This document shows positions 9,608 to 18,717 of a stretch of 64,000 bases of DNA, one piece after another (positions within the stretch are counted from its first letter, which is position 1; each line of letters opens with the position of its first letter). The stretch is taken from NCBI RefSeq assembly GCF_018325905.1, contig NZ_AP021901.1, positions 6,542,001 to 6,606,000 on the forward strand, in the 5' to 3' direction. The translations under genes and the position numbers were made by a program. The stretch is from Pseudomonas sp. St316 (GTDB lineage Bacteria; Pseudomonadota; Gammaproteobacteria; Pseudomonadales; Pseudomonadaceae). Below the pieces are notes generated by a model that was not told where the DNA came from, ran no database searches, and saw only the letters and a program-made list of their open reading frames with translations.

Positions 9608-10354
9608 TCAAAGCTGCTGCATCATCTTGCGCACGCCGGCCACATGCCGTCGGCTGACAATCAGCGCATCGCCATTAAGGCCCTTGAGGAACAGTTGGAA
9701 ATGCCCAAGGGGGGTGCGTTGCAAACGCTCGATACGCTCGCGGGCCACGAGGGCGTTGCGGTGGATGCGTACGAAACGCTCGCCGAACTCGTCCTCGAGG
9801 GCCTTGAGTGGCTCATCCAGCAACACCTCGCCACTCTCATGGCGCAAGGTCACGTATTTGTGGTCGGCAATGAAATAGACCACCTGATTCAACGGGATCA
9901 GCTCGATGCCCTTGCGGGTGCGCGCACTGATATGACTGCGCGGACCGCTGCCGCTTTCGGCGGCCGGACGGGTCAGCGCTGCCAGCTGCACGCGGTTGGG
10001 TCGCTCGGCCTTGCGCAAGGCTTCGAGCAACGCCTCGGACGCCACCGGCTTGACCAGGTACCCCACGGCACCGGCCTGCAGCACCTCGGGAGGGAAGTCG
10101 TCCCGGGTGGTACAGAACACCACGGCGGGCGGCGACTCTCGTTCGCACAACTTCGCCGCAACCTGCAGACCGTCCAGGCCAGGCATGCGAATGTCGAGCA
10201 GCACGATATCCGGCTTGTGGCTGTCAATAAGGGCCAATGCCTCGTCGCCATTGGTGGCGCTCGGCTCCAGGACACTGTAACCCTCGAGTTCGCCAACCAT
10301 TCGGCTCAGGCGCTCGCGGGCCAGTGGTTCGTCATCAACGATCAGGACATTCAT
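9608..10354 (-). CDS. algR: AlgR, LytTR-family response regulator
   Basis: Response regulator controlling alginate, motility and other functions in pseudomonads. From the ATG at 10354 it is 248 residues, the same as P. aeruginosa AlgR. The receiver domain (1-120) has the acidic pair D7/D8, the phospho-acceptor D54 in VLLDIRMPGLDG and the conserved Lys in YLVKPV. The C-terminal LytTR DNA-binding domain (about 140-248) includes the blocks YFIADHKYVTLRH, FVRIHRNALVARERI and LIVSRRHVAGVRKMM. The usual cognate sensor gene (fimS/algZ) is not next to it: the 461 bp upstream hold no kinase and argH follows directly. Confidence 0.94.
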   Translation of the reverse strand: MNVLIVDDEPLARERLSRMVGELEGYSVLEPSATNGDEALALIDSHKPDIVLLDIRMPGLDGLQVAAKLCERESPPAVVFCTTRDDFPPEVLQAGAVGYLVKPVASEALLEALRKAERPNRVQLAALTRPAAESGSGPRSHISARTRKGIELIPLNQVVYFIADHKYVTLRHESGEVLLDEPLKALEDEFGERFVRIHRNALVARERIERLQRTPLGHFQLFLKGLNGDALIVSRRHVAGVRKMMQQL

Positions 10355-10815
10355 ATTGCGCTGGATTCCTGCGTGAGTCTCGCACAAGGATAGCGTAGAC
10401 AGGGGAAGTGACATCCGTCACCGCGATCCACGCTAAGACTCGTTCGAGGGCCAAAAAGTGCCGCGAGGCGGTTGCCTATCTTTACCAGCGCTTGCCGACC
10501 GATGCCCGAGGCCCGTTGTCGCACGGCGTCGCCGTAGGGATTATTAACTGTCGATCTGACCAATATGAGCACCCCCTTCTTATCTATATCCGCTGCGCCA
10601 TGGGTGGAAAAGCAAAAGTCCTACAGTCCACTGTAGACGGTTGCCACGACGATATTGCTCAATCGAAAAATATCGTTGCGGGAAAACCCGGTTGGATCCC
10701 AGGCTTGTATCGAAAAAACCTGCCGACCAGTGCCAGCGCCAGTCCCGGCAACCCTGCTATCATCCGCCGCAGCCTTTAACCGCTACTTTTTCCACAGCCG
10801 ATCACGAGCGAATTC
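10355..10815. other. algR-argH divergent intergenic region with inverted repeats
   Basis: No gene I can support; a 123-codon open frame at 10408-10779 has neither a good ribosome site nor coding-like composition. The gap must hold the divergent promoters of algR and argH. Two inverted repeats stand out: CTACAGT-CC-ACTGTAG at 10621-10636, and ACGATATT with AATATCGT separated by 12 bases (10649-10676). Confidence 0.55.
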
Positions 10816-12210
<1,395 letters not shown>

Positions 12211-12554
12211 AAGCATCGCGAGCAAGCTCGCTCCCACAGGGGATCTTCAGTGGCACAGATTCTGTGAACATCTGGAGATCAGTTGACCTTCAATGAACAC
12301 AAGCTCTGTGGCCATCTGGAGATCAGGGGATCTTCAGCGGTGGCACAGATTCTGTGAACGTCTGGAGATCAGTGGACCTTCAATGAACACAAGCCCTGTG
12401 GCCATCTGGAGATCAGTGGACCTTCAATGAACACAAGCCCTGTGGCCATCTGGAGATCAGGGGATCTTCAGTGGGCACAGATTCTGTGAACAGGTGGAGA
12501 TCAACTGTGGGAGCGAGCTCGCTCGCGATGACTCACTTCAAAACAGCACAAACC
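12211..12554. repeat. REPIN expanded by six 44-bp tandem units
   Basis: A REP (12214-12239, TCGCGAGCAAGCTCGCTCCC) and its inverted copy (12505-12530) enclose about 265 bp of tandem repeats. The word TCTGGAGATCAG recurs at 12271, 12315, 12361, 12405 and 12449, with a degenerate sixth near 12493; steps are 44, 46, 44, 44 and 44 bp. Two unit types alternate as A B A B B A. A carries GGGATCTTCAGTGGCACAG, B carries GACCTTCAATGAACACAAGC. Ordinary REPINs in this window have spacers of only about 40 bp. The rest of the gap between argH and the transferase gene holds nothing else visible. Confidence 0.9.
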
Positions 12555-13214
12555 TCACTTCTTGGCGGCTATCATCGCCAAAAACGCTGGCATCTCTGCC
12601 TCCCTGTCCGCCGCGATGCGCTGCACGTTCGGGTTTTGCGCCAAGCGTTCCATCAGCGCCTTGGCTGCGGACATGTCCGCCAGAAAATCGAGATCGAAGA
12701 GCTTCTTGCCCACTTGCAAGGCCAGCAAAAGACTGTAGTAGAAATACAGGTCGGCGATGCTCAGGCTTTCGCCCGCAACGTAGGGCGAGAATTTGCCGTG
12801 CCTTCCGAGCGAGGCAAACCCCAGCAGCAATTCAGCCTTGGACTTTTCCTTGATGGCATCGGCGACCGACATACCGAAAAACGCCTCGGCATAGCAGGCT
12901 CGTCCCGGCAGCTCGATGTAGAGCTCGATTTCCCGGCACAAGGCCAACACTTGGGCGCGCTCGAACGGGTCGGCCGGCAGCAGGGCCTTGCCCGGTTGGG
13001 TTTGCTCGATGTATTCGAGGATGACGCTGGTCTCGTTGACAAAACCCTGCTCGGTCTTCAGCACCGGTACTTTGCCGCGCGGGCTGATGGCCAGGGCTTG
13101 CGGAGTCTGGTTGCCGAAGAACGGCACTTCTTCGAAGGGCACACCCTTTTCCAGCAGCGCCAACTTGACCATGTTGTAATAATTACTGACAGAGAAACCA
13201 TAAAGCTTGAGCAT
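12555..13214 (-). CDS. Glutathione S-transferase family protein
   Basis: Cytosolic 219-residue protein with the two-domain GST fold. The N-terminal thioredoxin-like domain (1-80) begins MLKLYGFSVSNYYNMVKLAL and has the cis-Pro block GKVPVLKTEQGFVNETSVIL, where the Glu-Thr/Ser pair binds the gamma-glutamyl part of glutathione. The C-terminal helical domain includes SIADLYFYYSLL. The start was placed at MLKLYGF, where the fold begins; longer in-frame starts add a meaningless extension. The specific substrate is not predictable. It stands alone between the repeat array and a small hypothetical gene. Confidence 0.88.
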   Translation of the reverse strand: MLKLYGFSVSNYYNMVKLALLEKGVPFEEVPFFGNQTPQALAISPRGKVPVLKTEQGFVNETSVILEYIEQTQPGKALLPADPFERAQVLALCREIELYIELPGRACYAEAFFGMSVADAIKEKSKAELLLGFASLGRHGKFSPYVAGESLSIADLYFYYSLLLALQVGKKLFDLDFLADMSAAKALMERLAQNPNVQRIAADREAEMPAFLAMIAAKK

Positions 13215-13339
13215 TACAAATGCCTCCAGGCCGTGCGGGGTTGGCAGCCTTGCGTTATAGACTGTCGAGACGTTTCTCGCCAGGCGCATCACAGCGCTGA
13301 ATGCGGGTAAACTGGCGACCTTTCTCACAGGAGCCTGCC

Positions 13340-13624
13340 ATGAGCGAGCCAACCGACATCGACAACGACGAAGAAGAATTCGTCGAGAACACGCTGATCC
13401 AGGCCATCGAAAACCAGATCGAAAGCGACAATCCGCCTGCGGCCAAGGCCACGTTCAACAAGTTGACCCTGGTCGGTTATGAGCGCGAAGAAATCCTCAA
13501 CCTGATGGCCCATGTGCTGGCGGTGGAGATCGATGCGATCCTGGAAGAAGATCGCCCGTTCGATACCCAGTGGTACGAAGCCGCCTTGCGCGCCTTGCCT
13601 GAGTTGCCGCCGGAAAAGAACTGA
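13340..13624 (+). CDS. Conserved hypothetical protein, acidic, 94 residues
   Basis: Small cytoplasmic acidic protein with no signal peptide. The N-terminus is a run of Asp/Glu (IDNDEEEFVENTLIQAIENQ), followed by a helical region (LTLVGYEREEILNLMAHVLA) ending EIDAILEEDRPFDTQWYEAA. The ATG at 13340 has a CAGGAG ribosome site seven bases upstream. Such proteins are conserved in Pseudomonas without a known role. It is divergent from the GST gene and followed by a REP pair. Confidence 0.75.
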   Translation: MSEPTDIDNDEEEFVENTLIQAIENQIESDNPPAAKATFNKLTLVGYEREEILNLMAHVLAVEIDAILEEDRPFDTQWYEAALRALPELPPEKN

Positions 13625-13662
13625 ACCGTTCTTGCCCCCGCTCGGCTGCGCCCTGCAGGCGC

Positions 13663-13765
13663 TGTGTAGGAGCTGCCGAAGGCTGCGATCTTTTGATCTT
13701 GCACTTCAAACTCAATTGTCAGGGGAAAGATCGCAGCCTCGTTGCACTCGACAGCTCCTACACAG
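13663..13765. repeat. Inverted pair of TGTAGGAGCTGC...GCTGCGATCTT repeats
   Basis: Left arm TGTAGGAGCTGCCGAAGGCTG through CGATCT, right arm AGATCGCAGCCT through CAGCTCCTACACAG. This is a second intergenic repeat family, distinct from the GAGC-GCTC REPs. It is also present at 17693-17801. Confidence 0.8.
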
Positions 13766-13910
13766 CTTCTACACAGCGCCTACACAGCCCCTGCCGACCA
13801 CAGAGAATCGCTTTAAACAAAAAAGCATGACACTGAGACTGGACAGCTCGGCCGAGTGCGCTCACCTTAGTGTCGCTGTCGACCAAATTCCTAGAAAGTC
13901 TGGAGTCCTT

Positions 13911-14156
13911 ATGTCGCTTACCCCTGAGCTGGTTGCCGAACTGGAAATCCTTGCACTCTTCAACCTGGACAGTTCCCAGGAAGGCCTGAAAATTCATCAG
14001 ACCGCTGCCCCTAAAGCGATTGCCGCTGCCCAACGCCTGTTCGAAAAAGAACTGATCACCCAGCCCGACGGTGGTTACCTGACAAGCCTGGGCCGAGATG
14101 CTGCCCAAAACGTACAAACCGTCCTGACGATACTCAGCGTGCAAGAAGCCGCCTGA
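13911..14156 (+). CDS. TIGR02647 family small protein
   Basis: 81-residue cytoplasmic protein starting MSLTPELVAELEILALFNLD, with a predicted winged-helix-like pattern: KAIAAAQRLFEKELITQPDG then GGYLTSLGRDAAQNVQ. It matches the TIGR02647 family of unknown function found mainly in pseudomonads. The start is supported by a TGGAG ribosome site six bases ahead. It lies upstream of cyaA with a 168-bp gap. Confidence 0.8.
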   Translation: MSLTPELVAELEILALFNLDSSQEGLKIHQTAAPKAIAAAQRLFEKELITQPDGGYLTSLGRDAAQNVQTVLTILSVQEAA

Positions 14157-14172
14157 TCCCCCCTGTCGCCCA

Positions 14173-14198
14173 CGGAAATCTCCTTTACGGGATTTCCG
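14173..14198. terminator. Possible hairpin after TIGR02647 gene
   Basis: Inverted repeat CGGAAATC / GATTTCCG with a ten-base loop directly after the stop codon. There is no T run, so termination is uncertain. Confidence 0.4.
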
Positions 14199-14324
14199 CA
14201 GGCGCGCGGGTGCCCTGCGTAAAAACTGGCATCCAAGTTCTGTTTTCAGCTTAAGAATTCCCAAGATCGGGCGCTAACCTGCCATCACCCCCACGTTCGA
14301 CGCCGCGAGCCGGTTTGAGCTGAC

Positions 14325-17168
14325 ATGACCCGCAATCACGAAATACGCCCCGATCTGGACGAGGGAATCGACCGCAAGGTCTTGAGCCAGTTGCGCGCAC
14401 GTTTTCTCAAGCTCAACACCGTGCGGATGGAGCGCGCCCTCGAAGGCCTGTCGCCGCGCCAGCAAGGCGTGCTGACGTTGCTGCCGCTGTTCTTCCACGT
14501 CAACCATCCGCTGCTGCCCGGCTACGTTTCCGGCAGCACGCCTGCCGGGTTGTCGAATTACGAGCCTGACGCCAATATCCTTGCCGAAGCCCAGCGGCTG
14601 ACCCGTTCGTTTTCCTACAAGCCCCGGCACGGCAGCAACCCGCCGCGGCCAATCCTTGGCCTGTTCCTGATGGGCAGCCTCGGCACCCTGGCCCAGGCCG
14701 ACCAGAGCGACATGGACTTTTGGGTGTGCCACGGGCCGGACCTGAGCGATGACGAACTGGCCGAGCTGCGCAAGAAATGCCAGTTGCTGGAGATCTGGGC
14801 CGCGACCCAGGGCGCCGAAGCGCACTTTTTCCTGATTGACCCGGCGCGTTTCGTAAGGGGTGACCGTGACAACCAGCTCAGTTCCGACGATTGCGGCACG
14901 ACCCAGCATTACCTGCTGTTGGACGAGTTCTACCGGACCGCGATCTGGCTGGCCGGGCGCACGCCGATCTGGTGGCTGGTACCGGTCTATGAAGAAGAGA
15001 ACTATGAGCAGTACACCCACACGCTGATGTCCAAGCGTTTCATCCGCGCCGATGAAACCCTGGACCTGGGGCACCTGGCCTACATTCCACCGGGCGAATT
15101 CGTCGGTGCCGGGCTCTGGCAGTTGTTCAAAGGTATCGAGTCGCCCTACAAGTCCGTGCTCAAGCTGCTGCTGACCGAGGTCTATGCCAGCGAGCACCCG
15201 AATGTCCGCTGCCTGAGCCTGCGCTTCAAACAGGCCGTGTTTGCCAATCGCCTGGACCTCGAAGAGCTGGACCCGTACATGCTGGTCTACCGCCGTATCG
15301 AGGAATACCTCAATGCCCGTGGCGAATCCGAACGCCTGGAGTTGATCCGCCGCGCGCTGTACTTGAAGGTCAATCGCAAACTCACCGGCCAGGCACGCAG
15401 TAGCGGCTGGCAACGGGTGCTGCTCGAGCGACTGGCTCGGGAATGGGGCTGGGACCAGCGTCAATTGGCGCTGCTGGACAGCCGCAGCCAATGGAAAGTC
15501 CGCCAGGTCAGCCACGAGCGACGGGCGCTGGTCAACGAACTCACCCACAGCTACCGCTTCCTGACCCAGTTCGCCCGCACCGAGAAAACCGTCAGCCTGA
15601 TCAACAAGCGCGATCTCAACGTGCTTGGCCGGCGGTTGTACGCCGCCTTCGAGCGCAAGGCCGACAAGGTTGAGTTCATCAACCCTGGCATTGCGCCGGA
15701 CCTGGCCGAAGACACCCTGACGCTGGTCCAGTCACCGAACAAGAAAGAACCGGGGCAGAACCAGTGGGGGCTGTACAACGGCAGCCTCAACGCCCTGGAG
15801 TGGGATAACTTCGCGCCGATCAAGCGCTGCCGCGAGCTGCTGGAACTGCTGACCTGGTGCCATCGCAACGGCGTGATCGACAGCAGCACGCGCCTGGCGC
15901 TGCACCCTGGCGACAGCGACCTGAGCGAGTTCGAACTGTTCAACCTGCTGGGCAGCCTGCAACAGTCCATCGCCCTGCCCTTGACCACGGTGGATGAAGC
16001 ACAACTGCTGCGCGCCAGCGTGCCCAGCGAAGTGCTGATCCTGGTGAACGTCGGCGTCGACCCGCTCAAGCACCACCGCGACCTGAATATCCTGATGACC
16101 ACCGAGCGCACCGACTCCCTGAGCTATGCCGGGGTCCGGGAAAACCTGGTGCTGACCCTCGACCAGGTCACGCTCAACAGTTGGAATGAAGTGCTGGTCA
16201 ACCGTTTTGACGGCGAACACGCCCTCCTCGACTGCCTGCGCGATTACCTCAACGACCTGCCCATCACCCAGCACCAGCCACGCTTGCAGGTGCGCTGCTT
16301 CTGCCACAACCGCGCCCAATTCATTGCGCGGCGCGTCGAAGAAGTCATCGAGACGGCGCAGACCCTGCTGCTGAGCAGGCTCAATCACCGCTACCTGCTT
16401 CAGGTCCAGCAGCACTATCACGTATTGGAACTGGTGCCCGGCCAGGTCAATCACGTGGCGCTGGGCAGCCTGTCGGCACTGATGGATTACCTGGGCGAGG
16501 AACTGACGGCCTACAGCCCCCTGCACCTGGACCCGATGGCCCTGGAGGTCCACGACCTGGCGCTGATCCTGCCCATGGGCCAGCCCGAGTGCATCCAGGT
16601 GTTCTACCGCGTCGACGAAGACGAAGCCGATCTGTACGTGCTCGATGAATTCAACGCATTGTGGCAACAGCACGTGCCTTATCACGACGAACAAAGCCTG
16701 CTGGTGCCGCTGCAACGCTTTTTGCAATCGGTGCTGTACCGTCGCGACGCCCTGCTGCCGCTGGATGCTGCCCAGCCGCTGACCCTGGAAACCCTGTACT
16801 ACCAGTTATTGCCCTCAGGCGGCAGCCGGGCACGACGGATCGAAGCGCGGCAAGCCCCGCAGACGCTGGTCAACAAGCCGTTCTACGACGTACAGGCGAT
16901 CATCGGCAAAGCGGCGCACGGGCAGGTGCACGTCACTCTGTATTGCGATCAGCAGGAGTTTTCCGAACTGGAGCATGGCGACCAACTGTTCCGCGTGGTC
17001 GCCAGGGAGATCATCGAACAGCGCCGCGAAGCCCAGCGCTATCGCTGCTACATCACCGACCTGGACCTCTCGGGCCTGGTGGGCGACGGCGCCTGTTCAA
17101 GCAATTTTTACCTGCGCTACAAGGCCGACCTGGAACGTGCCCTGAACGAGGCACTGAACCAGGTCTGA
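14325..17168 (+). CDS. cyaA: Class I adenylate cyclase
   Basis: Makes cyclic AMP from ATP, the signal for Vfr/CRP. The 947-residue product has a catalytic N-terminal half and a regulatory C-terminal half, as in enterobacterial CyaA. It starts MTRNHEIRPDLDEGIDRKVL. The catalytic nucleotidyltransferase motif is visible as FLMGSLGTLAQADQSDMDFW, near residue 130: Gly-Ser followed by the paired Asp of SDMDFWVCH. Further family blocks are YFVGAGLWQLFKGIESPYKS-like sequence near 265 and VLKLLLTEVYASEHP. It is convergent with rnk, the stops being seven bases apart. Confidence 0.95.
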   Translation: MTRNHEIRPDLDEGIDRKVLSQLRARFLKLNTVRMERALEGLSPRQQGVLTLLPLFFHVNHPLLPGYVSGSTPAGLSNYEPDANILAEAQRLTRSFSYKPRHGSNPPRPILGLFLMGSLGTLAQADQSDMDFWVCHGPDLSDDELAELRKKCQLLEIWAATQGAEAHFFLIDPARFVRGDRDNQLSSDDCGTTQHYLLLDEFYRTAIWLAGRTPIWWLVPVYEEENYEQYTHTLMSKRFIRADETLDLGHLAYIPPGEFVGAGLWQLFKGIESPYKSVLKLLLTEVYASEHPNVRCLSLRFKQAVFANRLDLEELDPYMLVYRRIEEYLNARGESERLELIRRALYLKVNRKLTGQARSSGWQRVLLERLAREWGWDQRQLALLDSRSQWKVRQVSHERRALVNELTHSYRFLTQFARTEKTVSLINKRDLNVLGRRLYAAFERKADKVEFINPGIAPDLAEDTLTLVQSPNKKEPGQNQWGLYNGSLNALEWDNFAPIKRCRELLELLTWCHRNGVIDSSTRLALHPGDSDLSEFELFNLLGSLQQSIALPLTTVDEAQLLRASVPSEVLILVNVGVDPLKHHRDLNILMTTERTDSLSYAGVRENLVLTLDQVTLNSWNEVLVNRFDGEHALLDCLRDYLNDLPITQHQPRLQVRCFCHNRAQFIARRVEEVIETAQTLLLSRLNHRYLLQVQQHYHVLELVPGQVNHVALGSLSALMDYLGEELTAYSPLHLDPMALEVHDLALILPMGQPECIQVFYRVDEDEADLYVLDEFNALWQQHVPYHDEQSLLVPLQRFLQSVLYRRDALLPLDAAQPLTLETLYYQLLPSGGSRARRIEARQAPQTLVNKPFYDVQAIIGKAAHGQVHVTLYCDQQEFSELEHGDQLFRVVAREIIEQRREAQRYRCYITDLDLSGLVGDGACSSNFYLRYKADLERALNEALNQV

Positions 17169-17175
17169 GACGGGT

Positions 17176-17586
17176 TCAGAACGCGCAGTCGCCGCCATTG
17201 ACCGGCTGCGACTCGACCTCCAGCAACGTCAGCTTCAGCGTCTTGCCACCCGGGGCCGGCCAGTCGATGTGCTGCCCGACCTTCAGGCCCAGCAACGCGC
17301 TGCCCACCGGCGCCAGGATCGAGATCCGGCCTTCGTCGGCGTTCGCGTCCTGTGGATAAACCAGTGTGAGGTGATAATCCTTGCCGCTGCTTTCTTCGCG
17401 GCAGTGCACGCGCGAGTTCATGGTCACGACATCGGCAGGCACGTCTTCGTGGCCCACCACGTTCTCGGCGCGATCCAGTTCGGTTTGCAGCGCAATCACG
17501 CCCGGCAGCGTTTCATCAAGGCTGTCGATCAGGCGCTCCAGACGCTGTACGTCCAGACGGGTAAGGGTGATGGAAGGTGCGGTCAT
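17176..17586 (-). CDS. rnk: Rnk, nucleoside diphosphate kinase regulator (GreA/GreB-like)
   Basis: 136-residue protein of the Rnk family. It resembles transcript-cleavage factors by its C-terminal domain, binds RNA polymerase, and in P. aeruginosa/E. coli was linked to Ndk and alginate. A short N-terminal coiled coil is seen (TRLDVQRLERLIDSLDETLP). The FKBP-like C-terminal domain has HLTLVYPQDAN, RISILAPVGSALLGLKVGQ and LTLLEVESQP. The ATG at 17586 gives the family's usual length; longer in-frame starts run through the upstream terminator. Confidence 0.92.
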   Translation of the reverse strand: MTAPSITLTRLDVQRLERLIDSLDETLPGVIALQTELDRAENVVGHEDVPADVVTMNSRVHCREESSGKDYHLTLVYPQDANADEGRISILAPVGSALLGLKVGQHIDWPAPGGKTLKLTLLEVESQPVNGGDCAF

Positions 17587-17623
17587 GATCCTGGCAGACT
17601 CCTTTCTTCTGCACAAAAAAAGC

Positions 17624-17652
17624 AAAACCCCGCCACAAAAAGGCGGGGTTTT
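17624..17652 (-). terminator. Intrinsic terminator downstream of the cyaY-DUF1289 unit
   Basis: Stem AAAACCCCGCC / GGCGGGGTTTT with a seven-base loop. On the minus strand it is followed by GCTTTTTTT. It ends leftward transcription from cyaY/DUF1289 just before the rnk promoter and start. Confidence 0.85.
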
Positions 17653-17692
17653 CACGGGCCTCGATGGATTGAGGCGTAACCGGACACTATCA

Positions 17693-17801
17693 GTAGGAGC
17701 TGACGAGTGCAACGAGGCTGCGATCTTGACCCGGGCAATTGAGCTTCAAGCGCAACCGCAAAGACCAAGATCAAAAGATCGCAGCCTTCGGCAGCGCCTA
17801 C
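17693..17801. repeat. Inverted pair of GTAGGAGCTG...GCTGCGATCTT repeats
   Basis: Arms GTAGGAGCTGACGAGTGCAA through CGATCTT and AAGATCGCAGCC-like sequence through GCGCCTAC. This is the same family as at 13663-13765. The right end includes the stop codon of the DUF1289 gene (TAG, read from 17800-17798). Confidence 0.75.
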
Positions 17802-18013
17802 GAAGATCTGCGCTTGAGCGCCTCGGCACAGATAACCCGCCGGCGCTCGTCGTCGGCCGAGCGCCATTCGCGGATATCTTCCACGTGGCGCAAACAGCCG
17901 AGGCAGACCTTCTGTTCATCCAGCTTGCACACGCCGCTACACGGCGACGGCACGGCCGGGCTGACGTTGCTGTAGAGCGGCTTGGGTGGGCGCGCCGGGG
18001 CTGGCTGGCTCAC
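17798..18013 (-). CDS. DUF1289 family cysteine-motif protein
   Basis: 71-residue small protein with the DUF1289 pattern SPCSGVCKLDEQKVCLGCLR: four cysteines spaced C-x3-C-x6-C-x2-C, suited to metal binding, followed by DIREWRSADDERRRVI. The GTG start at 18013 lies four bases after the cyaY stop, so the two are very likely co-transcribed and possibly coupled. A longer in-frame start inside cyaY gives a low-complexity extension and was rejected. Function is unknown. Confidence 0.82.
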   Translation of the reverse strand: MSQPAPARPPKPLYSNVSPAVPSPCSGVCKLDEQKVCLGCLRHVEDIREWRSADDERRRVICAEALKRRSS

Positions 18014-18017
18014 GCCG

Positions 18018-18350
18018 TCACAGGCCTTCGAAATCGAGTTCCACGCCCGCCTGCTGCTTGACGATGCGCTCGAGCATTTCGCCCAACTGCTCTTCGCTCT
18101 TGTCGCACATCCAGCGTTCGCTTTCTTCGTCGTAGTCGAAGTGAAAGCCACCGGAGACCGCCGCCAGCCACAATTGCCGCAACGGCTCCTGGCGACTGAA
18201 AATCAACTGGCTGGCGTTTTCGAACTTGACGGTGAGTACACCGGCGGAGATTTCCAGGTCAAGGTCCAGGCCACTGTCATCGAACACATCCTCCAGCGTT
18301 TGCTGGGTCGCATCGACCAGATCGTGGAAACGGGCTTCAGTCAAACTCAT
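18018..18350 (-). CDS. cyaY: CyaY, bacterial frataxin
   Basis: Iron-binding regulator of Fe-S cluster assembly at the cysteine desulfurase IscS. 110 residues, the usual length. It begins MSLTEARFHDLVDATQQTLE with the acidic first helix that binds iron (DVFDDSGLDLDLE). The beta-sheet blocks follow: GVLTVKFENASQLIFSRQEP and QLWLAAVSGGFHFDY. It is divergent from lptM. Confidence 0.95.
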   Translation of the reverse strand: MSLTEARFHDLVDATQQTLEDVFDDSGLDLDLEISAGVLTVKFENASQLIFSRQEPLRQLWLAAVSGGFHFDYDEESERWMCDKSEEQLGEMLERIVKQQAGVELDFEGL

Positions 18351-18534
18351 TGCGGCAACCTCGAAAATGTCTGCTCATGCTCAAGCGCCGCAAGATACGG
18401 ACGCCGCCCGGCGATTGCAAAGGATATACCGATCAGCGACCACAGTGCCGCCGGACGGGCGGTCCGTTGCATAGGCAAGCTGCCGGGTGGCCGGTATACT
18501 CCGGCGCAATTAAAGCATTTTCAAGGATTTCGCC

Positions 18535-18708
18535 ATGAAGCGCCTGATCTCTTCCCTTGCTGCGCTCGTCGCGGTTGCCTGCCTCGTGACAGCCTGTGGT
18601 CAAAAAGGTCCGCTGTACCTGCCTGATGACAGCAAGTCCCCTGAAGAACAGGCCAAGTCGTCGCAAGCCAAATCCCACTCGCACGACACCCACACCACCA
18701 CTTACTAA
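18535..18708 (+). CDS. lptM: LptM (YifL-type) small lipoprotein
   Basis: 57-residue lipoprotein precursor: signal peptide MKRLISSLAALVAVACLV, lipobox LVTAC, mature start CGQKGPLYLP. The CGQKGPLY motif is the hallmark of the LptM family, which in E. coli stabilises the oxidised, correctly assembled LPS translocon LptDE. The His/Thr-rich tail (HSHDTHTTTY) is strain-specific. An AAGGA ribosome site lies about eight bases ahead. lysA starts ten bases downstream, so the gene heads the lysA-dapF operon. Confidence 0.9.
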   Translation: MKRLISSLAALVAVACLVTACGQKGPLYLPDDSKSPEEQAKSSQAKSHSHDTHTTTY

Positions 18709-18717
18709 GGGAACGCC

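Noticed and set aside
10408..10779. 123-codon open frame between algR and argH
   Set aside because: No ribosome site, composition unlike neighbours, covers inverted repeats and the promoter region.
12240..12505. Tandem array as a CRISPR
   Set aside because: Units are contiguous repeats without unique spacers and lie inside a REPIN; no cas genes.
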